From an uncultured Luteitalea sp. (GTDB lineage: Bacteria > Acidobacteriota > Vicinamibacteria > Vicinamibacterales > Vicinamibacteraceae): 64,000 nt of DNA. Shown here piece after piece: positions 57,529 through 64,000 of the stretch. Numbering within the stretch: position 1 is the stretch's first letter; each line of letters starts with the position of its first letter. The translations under genes were made by a program, and so were the position numbers. The notes under the pieces were generated by a model. It ran no database searches, was not told the DNA's origin, and was given only the letters and a program-made list of their open reading frames with translations. The stretch covers positions 186,001-250,000 of the forward strand of contig CAKTDA010000007.1 in NCBI GenBank assembly GCA_934541105.1, given 5' to 3'.

Positions 57529-58074
57529 ATGCACACGATGGCCGCGCTCCTGCGGGGCATCAACGTCGGCCGGGCGAAGCGGATTGCCATGGCGGACCTG
57601 CGTCGATGGGTGGAGGGCCTCGGATACTCGAACGTGCGGACGCTGCTCAACAGCGGCAACGTCGTGTTCGAGACGCGCGAGCGCGATGCCGCGCGCGTGG
57701 CGGCGAGGATCGAAGCCGCCATTGCCGACAACGCCGGCTTCTCCGTCAACGTGATCGTCGTCAGCCGCGAGGAGATGACCACGATCGCGCGCGAGAACGC
57801 GCTGTCGGCGATGGCCGACAACCCGTCGCGGCTGCTCGTGGCGTTCGTGCGCGAGCCGTCCGTGCTCGGCGACCTCGCCACGCTCTCCGCACGCGACTGG
57901 TCGCCCGAAGGCTTCCACGTCGGGTCGCGCGCGGCTTACTTGTGGAGCCCCGACGGCGTCCTGGCCAGCGCGATCGTGGAAGCCAGCGGCCGCCTGCTCG
58001 GCAACCGCGTGACGACGCGCAACCAGGCCACGGTGCTCAAGCTGTGCGCGATGATGGGCGTGCCCGCGCCATGA
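57529..58074 (+). CDS. DUF1697 family protein
   Basis: 181-residue cytoplasmic protein. The N-terminal AALLRGINVGRAKRIAMADL and RTLLNSGNVVFETR, together with the C-terminal TRNQATVLKLCAMM, are the conserved blocks of DUF1697, a ferredoxin-like-fold family of unknown function found widely in bacteria. ATG at 57529 lies 6 bases after a TACCAT box, a leaderless arrangement; ATG at 57538 (MAALLRG) is an alternative. It is divergent from the DUF5916 gene and its 3' end overlaps the convergent nitronate-monooxygenase-like gene by 38 bases. Confidence 0.88.
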   Translation: MHTMAALLRGINVGRAKRIAMADLRRWVEGLGYSNVRTLLNSGNVVFETRERDAARVAARIEAAIADNAGFSVNVIVVSREEMTTIARENALSAMADNPSRLLVAFVREPSVLGDLATLSARDWSPEGFHVGSRAAYLWSPDGVLASAIVEASGRLLGNRVTTRNQATVLKLCAMMGVPAP

Positions 58075-59518
58075 GCACCGCCACGACGTCGGCCGCGCCG
58101 TAGCTCTCGGCACCGTCGGACAGGAACTGCGCGACGTCACCCAGCGAGTCGCCCGACGTCACGATGCCGGCTTCGATGTGGCGGCCGGCGCGGATCTGCG
58201 GGTGTCCGGCCGTGGCCACGAGCGCATTGCAGATGCACTTGCGTCCCACCGTGTCGGCCTCGTCGCCCCCCTTCGAGACGTACACCGACACCGGCTCGGC
58301 GGCACAGCGGAAGCCGACCGTGCCGTCCGCAGTGCGATAGGCCTCCCGCAGGTAGCCGAGGTCGCAGATCCGTGCACGCGAGGCATACACGGCGTCGTCC
58401 GAGATCGTGCCGGGCAGTTGCGCGACCTTGAAGGGGAAGCCAGTCGGCGAGGCGAGCGGGTCCGTGGTGACGCGCGTGTCGCCGCGACGCACGCGCGACA
58501 GCAGCTCCGCGCGGTAGTCGGGCCGCAGGCCCGAGTCGCGGCACAGGGCGAACGCCGTGCCCAGCTGCACGCCGGCAGCGCCCTCGGCCTGGGCAGCCTG
58601 GAGCCCGCCGGGCCTGCCATAGCCACCGGCGAGCCAGAACGGCACGCCGAAGCCGCGGAACGCCGCGAGATCCACCTTGTCGCGCTCCCCGTAGATCGGC
58701 TCGCCCGCGTCGTTGAGCTGCAGCTTGCCGCGCGGCGGCGCGTTGTGGCCGCCGGCAGTCGGGTTCTCGATCACGAACCCGTCCACGACGCCGCTTGCCT
58801 TGCGCAGCAACGTCAGCGCCAGCGTGGACGATCCGACGATGGCGAGGAAGGCGGGCCGGGTCAGCGGCATCCGGACGTCGCCCATGACGTCGGCCGGGTC
58901 GAAGCGCACGAGCGTGTCGTCGCCTGGCTGACTGCCGGTGACCGCGAGCGGATACGTGGCGGGGGCGTGCGTGACGAGCAGGTCGATGGCCCCCGGGATC
59001 TTGAGGGGGATGCCCGCACCCATCAGGATCGCGTCAACCCCGGCGAGCAGCGCCCCGTATATCGAGGGCAGGTGCGGAATCTGGATCTTCTCGAGGTAGT
59101 TGATGCCCACGCGGCCGGCGTGACCCTGCCTGGCGAGCCACACCTCGACGAAGTTGGCCACGACGCACAACTCCTGGAGCAGCGGATTCGGCTCGAGCGT
59201 CTGGAGGGGCAGCGTGGGATAGGAGGCCCTGGCGTCCTTGCCGCCCGGGATGAAGTACCGGTCGCGGATGCGATCGGCAATGGCGCGGATGGGGAACGCG
59301 TCGAGCGCCCGCCGCACGTGGCCCTCCGGATCGCCATCCTGCAGGCGTCGCACGAGGACCTGGTCGAGGGCCGTGCCCGAGACCACGCCGAGCGCGCCCG
59401 CCGAGGCCGACGCACGCGCCAGCCGCCAGTCCGAGATCGCCACGCCCATGCCGCCCTGGATGATCGGGGGCAGCGTTGCGGCAATCGACACAGGTTCCAT
59501 CGCGGACACGACTTCCAT
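58037..59518 (-). CDS. Nitronate monooxygenase/2-nitropropane dioxygenase family protein
   Basis: 493-residue FMN-dependent TIM-barrel protein of the NMO/2-nitropropane dioxygenase superfamily, longer than classic NMOs (about 330-380) and closer to the PfaD/enoyl-reductase-like branch in size. IIQGGMGVAISDWRLARA gives the N-terminal FMN motif, ENPTAGGHNAPPRGKL the conserved active-site loop with His, LAGGYGRPGGLQAAQAEG and GVQLGTAFALCRDSG the phosphate-binding part. A C-terminal extension has a Cys pair (GRKCICNALVAT). ATG at 59518 is used; a longer frame to 59749 would cross the tRNA promoter. An inverted repeat GTTTGG-TCG-CCAAAC lies 37 bases upstream and may be an operator. Confidence 0.83.
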   Translation of the reverse strand: MEVVSAMEPVSIAATLPPIIQGGMGVAISDWRLARASASAGALGVVSGTALDQVLVRRLQDGDPEGHVRRALDAFPIRAIADRIRDRYFIPGGKDARASYPTLPLQTLEPNPLLQELCVVANFVEVWLARQGHAGRVGINYLEKIQIPHLPSIYGALLAGVDAILMGAGIPLKIPGAIDLLVTHAPATYPLAVTGSQPGDDTLVRFDPADVMGDVRMPLTRPAFLAIVGSSTLALTLLRKASGVVDGFVIENPTAGGHNAPPRGKLQLNDAGEPIYGERDKVDLAAFRGFGVPFWLAGGYGRPGGLQAAQAEGAAGVQLGTAFALCRDSGLRPDYRAELLSRVRRGDTRVTTDPLASPTGFPFKVAQLPGTISDDAVYASRARICDLGYLREAYRTADGTVGFRCAAEPVSVYVSKGGDEADTVGRKCICNALVATAGHPQIRAGRHIEAGIVTSGDSLGDVAQFLSDGAESYGAADVVAVLMARARPSSRTA

Positions 59519-59554
59519 CACGGTCCGTCGTTCGTGCAAGTCGGAGGCCGACCC

Positions 59555-59569
59555 GTTTGGTCGCCAAAC
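59555..59569. promoter_or_regulatory. Candidate operator: GTTTGG-TCG-CCAAAC
   Basis: Perfect 6-base arms with a 3-base centre in the gap between the NMO-like gene (start 59518, minus strand) and the tRNA-Val gene. Size fits a dimeric repressor site; no regulator gene is adjacent. The rest of 59519-59750 shows nothing else that can be supported apart from the tRNA promoter. Confidence 0.4.
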
Positions 59570-59673
59570 AGGCCGTGCGCGGAGTGCCCGCCCGGACGGA
59601 GCGCAAAATGTCGCGGCGGCGCTGCGGGAATCTCCGCACGGACGGTCCGCAGCCGCGGCGCCCCGTCGAATGC

Positions 59674-59704
59674 TTGACGGGTGCGCGGTCGCGCCGTGTA
59701 TACT
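59674..59704 (+). promoter_or_regulatory. Promoter of the tRNA-Val/tRNA-Asp pair
   Basis: TTGACG (59674-59679) and TATACT (59699-59704), 19 bases apart; a TGTATA read two bases earlier would give the usual 17. It lies about 46 bases before the tRNA-Val 5' end. Confidence 0.5.
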
Positions 59705-59750
59705 CGCTGGGTTGTCGCGAGCAGGTGGCGCGGCACGAACGGCCGGCAAG

Positions 59751-59826
59751 GGGCGGTTAGCTCAGTTGGTAGAGCACCGGTCTTACACACCGGCTGTCAC
59801 AGGTTCGAGTCCTGTACCGCCCACCA
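59751..59826 (+). tRNA. tRNA-Val (anticodon UAC)
   Basis: 76 bases with encoded CCA. The acceptor arm pairs GGGCGGT with ACCGCCC; the D arm reads TTAGCTCAGTTGGTAGAGC; the anticodon stem CCGGT/ACCGG encloses loop CTTACAC, giving UAC for valine; the T arm carries GGTTCGAGTCC. It lies 65 bases before tRNA-Asp, so both are probably cut from one transcript. Confidence 0.96.
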
Positions 59827-59891
59827 TCGCTCGTCCGCGCCACGCGCCTGGACTGCGGATGGCGGCCAGCCCACTCGGACGTCACGCTTGC

Positions 59892-59968
<77 letters not shown>

Positions 59969-60002
59969 ATTCCCGCACCGCGTTTCACGGGTTCGTCGTG
60001 GA

Positions 60003-60022
60003 CGTCGATGTGAACATCGACG
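60003..60022. repeat. Small palindrome, family A copy 3
   Basis: Perfect inverted repeat CGTCGATG-TGAA-CATCGACG between tRNA-Asp and the convergent receptor gene. Shares GTCGATGTGAACATCGAC with 5128-5147. Outer bases CGTGG/CCACG lengthen the stem with one mismatch. Confidence 0.7.
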
Positions 60023-60054
60023 CCCACGAATTGCCGTCGACCCTCCTCCCCTCG

Positions 60055-63000
60055 CTAGAACTCGTACCGCAGGTTCAACTGCATGCAGCGGTTGGCGGCG
60101 CCGTCGCAGCCGGCGAGCGTGCCGTTGTACCGACCGAACGACGAGGCGATGTCGGGAAACATGTCGAGCGACCCGACGTCGAATCGCACCGTGTTCGTGA
60201 GGTTGAAGACGTCCCACCGGAACAGCAGCCGATGGCCGAACGGCATCCGGAACGCCTTGCCGAGGCTCAGGTCGATCGCGAAGTAGCCGTCGCCACGCAG
60301 CAGGTTCCTCGTGCCCGCCTCGCCCGGCGTCGCGCGACGGAAGTACGTGAGCGTGTCGGACGGGTCGGCATAGGGGCTCGGCTGCCCGCCCACGACGTTG
60401 CGTGTCGTCTGCGTCGGCGGCAGGCGATTCGGGTCGACGAGCACGGCGTTGCCCTGCAGGTTCCAGTTCGTCGTCCAGCAGGACCGGCAGTTGTAGACGT
60501 TGAACGGGAATCCGCTCGTCTGGCGGTAGATGCCGGCGACGGACCAGTCGCCGACGAGGGCCTGGAGCAGCGGGCCGGCATTGCTCGCCCACCGCTTGCC
60601 CTCGCCGAACGGCAGTTCGGTGAGCCAGTTGACGTTGACCTGGTGCCGCACGTCGAAGTCGGCAAACGAGTACTGCAGGTCGGGCTCCCACGAGTTGATG
60701 AGGAAGCCTGAGTAGCCGCCTGCGGAGAAGTTGCCGAACGACGACCCGCGCTCGACCGACGAGCCGTGGTCCTTCGCGACCGCGTACGTGTAGTTGATGT
60801 CGAACTGGAAGCCGTCCGAGAACCGGCGCCGCAGCGACAGCTGCAGGGAGTTGTAGCCCGAGCGCGCGAGCGAACTCTGGCCTGCGAGCGAGTCGTACTG
60901 CCGGTTGAAGAACGTGAAGGGGCCCATCCGGCTGCAGGCCGGGAAGCAGAACTGATCCGCGGCCCAGAGCGCCGTGATGTAGTCGGGCGCGTTGGCCGCG
61001 AACTCGCCAATCATCACCTGCGTCGCCGTCAACCCGTCGGCGGCCGCGTCGGGGAACATGTTCTCCCAGAACGGAATCGGCCCGACGCTCTCGATGCCGC
61101 CGGCCTGCTCCTGCAGGAGGCCGATGTTTGCCGCCGTGTAGTAGTCCTGGCCCGACACCGGATCGACGATGTTCATCGGCATCGCGAGGTCGCGACGGAT
61201 CATCAGGTTGCGTCCCTGCCGCCCGACGTACGCGACGTCCACCGAGAAGTTCTTGCCGAGGTCGCGGCTGAACGTCAGGTTGTAGGAGTGCGAGTACGGC
61301 GTCCGCAGGTTCTGGTCGATGGCCGACGTGATCACGCCGGCCTCGAGCGGCGGCGTGGCCGGGAACTCCGCGGGCGGCGCGGCCGGGTACGTGGCCGGGA
61401 TGGTGTTGATGCCCGTGAAGCGGATCGCCGGGTTTGTCTCGTTGTTGCCGCCGAACGGGCTGTCGAGGCTCGACGAGAGCCCGAACGATCCGACGTTGTT
61501 GAACTGGGTCGCGATGCCCGAGCCGATGCGGTCGTAGACGAGGAAGTAGCCGCCGCGCAGGACCGTGCGGGGCGTCACGGTCCACGCGAAGCTGGCGCGC
61601 GGCGCGAAGTTGTTCTTGTCGTAGGTGTACCAGCCGGGGCCGTCGTTGACCGGTCCTCCGGGAATGAACGACACCTCGGGATCGGCGCTCGCGGGGATGC
61701 CGGCGTTCATGTTGGCGCGGCGCCGGTCGAACCAGTCGCCCATGTTGACGCTCGGCACGACCATCTGCCCGTTGCCCTCGTGGACCGGCGGGAACAGGCT
61801 GTACCGCAGGCCGCCCGTCAGCGTGAAGTTGTCGCCGATGCGCCACTGGTCCTGGACGTAGAAGTCGTACTCGTTGGCGACGTACAGGCGGGGCAGCGGC
61901 GCGCCCTCACCGAGCACGCGGCCGTCGATCGTGTAGTTGTAGTTGGCCGTCGTCTGCGTCAGCGCACCGAGGATGTTGATGAAGGCGTCGGCGTAGGTCG
62001 CCTGTCCGGTGCCGGCGACGGCAGGCAGGCCGCTGCAGTCGGCCGGAGCCGGGCACGCGCCGCCGGGCATGTAGCGGCGGCCGACGCCGGCCACCCACGA
62101 CCCGTTGGCCACCGCCTCGTAGAACGACGACGCGTTGGTGTAGGTGTCGTTGCGCAGCCAGCGCAGGTTCGTGCCGACCTTCAGCGTGTGGTTGCCCTTG
62201 ACCCACGAGAAGTCGTTGACGATGTTGAGGCCCCCGAGCTCGCGGCCGGACGTCGACGTCAGCGCGTCGTAGTTGTCCATGAAGCGGAACGAGGCCTGGC
62301 TGTTCTGCTGCCGGCCGATCGTCGCGTCGTTGATCTTCGTGTAGCCGACGCGCAGCGTGTTGACCTTGTTGGCCCCGAGCACCCAGTCGTGCCCGCTCGC
62401 GAAGCCCCAGTTCTTCACCTCGCGCGTGGAGTTGGCCGGCAGTCCCGGGAACTGCGGTACCGCGACGATCTGGTCGCGCTGCGTGTTGAACCGCCCGAAC
62501 AGCGACTGTCCGCCCGTGATGCGGTAGTCGCCGCGCGCGATGTAGGTGTTGAACTGGTTCTCGAGCGGCGCCGCGAACCGGTAGCCCATGATGTTCAGGC
62601 CGTCGCGGCCGTCGAAGTTCGGCAGCGGGTACTGCTGCCAGTACTGCGAGGCCGCCTGGCTGGCCCCGAGCCCCGAGGGATCGACGCGGCGCAGGTCGGC
62701 AGGCCCCAGGCCGTACGTGCCGGCCGGCACCGCGTGCGACCCGGTCAGCCCCTGGACCGTGCCGCCGGGGCACGCGGAGGCCACCGCGCAGCGATAGGTC
62801 AGCACGCCGTCACGCATCGAGGCCGACGGCACCGCGCGCTCGACCACCGCCTCGCGCTGCTCGCGCTGGCCCTCGTAGTTGAAGAAGTAGAAGAGGCGAT
62901 CCTTCGCGATGGGCCCGCCGATCGACCCGCCGAAGATGTTCTTGTCGAGCAGGGGCGGTTTGCTGGGGTCCCCCTCGCGCAGCTGCGTGAGCTTGTTGAA

Positions 63001-63822
63001 GTACTCGTTGGACGAGAAGCGCGTGTCGCGGTTGACGTAGTAGCCCGCCCCGCGCAGGTTGTTGGTCCCGCTCTTGGTCACGAGCGACACCTGGGGCCCT
63101 GACGACCGCCCCCCCTCCGCACCGTACGAACTTGTCGTCACGCGGAACTCCTGCACCGAGTCGAGCGTCAGGCGCAGCACCGACGTGAACGCGTTCTGGT
63201 TCTGGTTGTCGTTGACGTCGATGCCGTCGAGCGTGACGTTGCTCTGGTCCGCGCGCGCGCCGCTCACCGACCCGTACCGCGGATCGACCGTCGTCTCCGG
63301 GTTCGACTTCGGGATGTAGACCACGCCGGTCTGGAGCGAGAGCAGGCCGACCGGGTTCCGCGCCTCGAGGGGCAGGCTCCGGATCTGGGCCTCGCGAATC
63401 ACGTTGCCGAGGCTGGCGTCTGTCGCGTTAATCGCGGGTGCCTCGGCGAGCACCTGCACGCTTTCCTCGATGCCTCCCACCGCCAGCGACACGTCCACGC
63501 GCTGCGACGAGTCGGTGTTCAGCGTGACGCGCTCGACGATGCTGGTCTTGAAGCCGGCGAGTTCGACCTTGATGTCGTAGACGCCGGGGGGCACCGCGAT
63601 GAAGCTGTAACTGCCGTTCTCGCCGCTGATCGTGTCGCGGCTGATGCCCGTCGCGGCGCTCGAGAGCGTGACCGTTGCACCGGGGACGGCACTTTTCTGG
63701 TCGTCGGTGACCACGCCCGAGAGTGCGGCCGTTCCTGTCTGCGCCGCGGCCGTCACCGGCACGATCAGCAACGCCGCGGCTGCCAGCAGGCCCGCCACGA
63801 GCGTTGGGAGAGAAGCCCTCAC
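60055..63822 (-). CDS. Oar-like TonB-dependent outer-membrane receptor with carboxypeptidase-regulatory domain
   Basis: 1255 residues. The GTG at 63822 is chosen because AGGAGG stands 6 bases upstream and because it opens directly into a signal peptide (about 1-28, ending TAAAQ). Residues about 30-110 are the carboxypeptidase-regulatory-like domain (LSGVVTDDQKSAVPGATVTL). The plug region has RSLPLEARNPVGLLSLQTGV and SNVTLDGIDVNDNQNQNAF, and the barrel includes FGGSIGGPIAKDRLFYFFNY and ends LNLRYEF. Like the receptor at 9835 it lacks a SusD partner, but the two differ in length and in their plug sequences, so they probably bind different ligands. No other gene of its pathway is visible downstream, and its upstream neighbour is beyond the window. 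Confidence 0.9.
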   Translation of the reverse strand: MRASLPTLVAGLLAAAALLIVPVTAAAQTGTAALSGVVTDDQKSAVPGATVTLSSAATGISRDTISGENGSYSFIAVPPGVYDIKVELAGFKTSIVERVTLNTDSSQRVDVSLAVGGIEESVQVLAEAPAINATDASLGNVIREAQIRSLPLEARNPVGLLSLQTGVVYIPKSNPETTVDPRYGSVSGARADQSNVTLDGIDVNDNQNQNAFTSVLRLTLDSVQEFRVTTSSYGAEGGRSSGPQVSLVTKSGTNNLRGAGYYVNRDTRFSSNEYFNKLTQLREGDPSKPPLLDKNIFGGSIGGPIAKDRLFYFFNYEGQREQREAVVERAVPSASMRDGVLTYRCAVASACPGGTVQGLTGSHAVPAGTYGLGPADLRRVDPSGLGASQAASQYWQQYPLPNFDGRDGLNIMGYRFAAPLENQFNTYIARGDYRITGGQSLFGRFNTQRDQIVAVPQFPGLPANSTREVKNWGFASGHDWVLGANKVNTLRVGYTKINDATIGRQQNSQASFRFMDNYDALTSTSGRELGGLNIVNDFSWVKGNHTLKVGTNLRWLRNDTYTNASSFYEAVANGSWVAGVGRRYMPGGACPAPADCSGLPAVAGTGQATYADAFINILGALTQTTANYNYTIDGRVLGEGAPLPRLYVANEYDFYVQDQWRIGDNFTLTGGLRYSLFPPVHEGNGQMVVPSVNMGDWFDRRRANMNAGIPASADPEVSFIPGGPVNDGPGWYTYDKNNFAPRASFAWTVTPRTVLRGGYFLVYDRIGSGIATQFNNVGSFGLSSSLDSPFGGNNETNPAIRFTGINTIPATYPAAPPAEFPATPPLEAGVITSAIDQNLRTPYSHSYNLTFSRDLGKNFSVDVAYVGRQGRNLMIRRDLAMPMNIVDPVSGQDYYTAANIGLLQEQAGGIESVGPIPFWENMFPDAAADGLTATQVMIGEFAANAPDYITALWAADQFCFPACSRMGPFTFFNRQYDSLAGQSSLARSGYNSLQLSLRRRFSDGFQFDINYTYAVAKDHGSSVERGSSFGNFSAGGYSGFLINSWEPDLQYSFADFDVRHQVNVNWLTELPFGEGKRWASNAGPLLQALVGDWSVAGIYRQTSGFPFNVYNCRSCWTTNWNLQGNAVLVDPNRLPPTQTTRNVVGGQPSPYADPSDTLTYFRRATPGEAGTRNLLRGDGYFAIDLSLGKAFRMPFGHRLLFRWDVFNLTNTVRFDVGSLDMFPDIASSFGRYNGTLAGCDGAANRCMQLNLRYEF

Positions 63823-64000
63823 GTTCCACCTCCTGCTGCCGAAAGCCGACAACCAGACGGAAACGCAAGTGGGACCGCGCACGCCCGGAACGCCGACTGC
63901 TTACACGTCGATCGGAATGGCCGCAAGGATGCGGCGCGGGCAGGTCGAAAGTCAAGAAGCCACCACCGCAGAACGGCCTCCTGCGGGGGCAGGAACGCAG

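Noticed and set aside
59519..59749. N-terminal extension of the NMO-like protein
   Set aside because: The extra 77 residues are Arg/Ala-rich, lack family similarity and run through the operator-like palindrome and the tRNA promoter.

Overview
The window is about 70% G+C and carries dense, mostly complete bacterial genes on both strands. Several traits suggest a Gram-negative acidobacterium, possibly near the Vicinamibacteria: two Oar-type TonB-dependent receptors with an N-terminal carboxypeptidase-regulatory-like domain, a CBM9/DUF5916 outer-membrane protein, a PEP-CTERM surface protein, a holB-ricT gene pair, and dispersed GTCGA...TCGAC palindromes. This placement is inference; there is no rRNA gene to test it.

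Layout. 0-5.1 kb: PEP-CTERM protein, then a leftward group (DegT aminotransferase, dicarboxylate symporter, RmlD-like reductase) and a divergent Wzm-type export permease. 5.2-9.6 kb: a large membrane protein of unknown role, then an L-ribulokinase and a fucose/arabinose-isomerase-family gene. 9.6-24.4 kb: a catabolic region with an Oar-like receptor, a DapA-type aldolase and a Tat-exported Asp-box protein on the plus strand; a leftward five-gene operon (secreted glycosidase-like protein, HpcH/HpaI aldolase, TctC, TctB, TctA); then an RraA-family protein, an IclR regulator and a second secreted sialidase-fold protein. 24.5-42.2 kb: a rightward surface-polysaccharide cluster with methyltransferase, Wzt-type ATPase, a three-domain glycosyltransferase, a GT2 enzyme, a YfhO-like membrane protein, a large secreted repeat protein, a WbbL-like glycosyltransferase, a polyprenyl-phosphate sugar phosphotransferase, a methyltransferase and a DUF1972/GT4 glycosyltransferase. 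42.2-50.1 kb: leftward housekeeping genes smpB, pdxA, ricT, holB, PBP1A and glgX. 50.2-57.4 kb: a leftward operon of DUF5916 protein, small membrane protein, ceramidase-like protein and a large dehydrogenase/HEAT/cytochrome c protein. 57.5-60 kb: DUF1697, a nitronate-monooxygenase-like protein, tRNA-Val(UAC) and tRNA-Asp(GUC). 60-64 kb: a second Oar-like receptor.

How the genes fit together. The 9.6-24.4 kb genes look like one scavenging system for an acidic or carboxylated sugar: receptor, surface and periplasmic glycosidase-like enzymes, a tripartite tricarboxylate transporter, three aldolase-type enzymes and an IclR regulator. The export permease (4.3 kb) and its likely ATPase partner (25.6 kb) lie on either side of this region, so one polysaccharide locus appears to be split by catabolic genes.

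Regulation. Many first genes of transcription units have no Shine-Dalgarno sequence. Instead a TAYNNT box ends 6-9 bases before an ATG or GTG, which suggests leaderless mRNAs. Other genes (21651, 23334, 38895, 63822) have clear Shine-Dalgarno sequences, so both modes seem to coexist. Intergenic gaps carry two families of small perfect palindromes and short tandem repeats.
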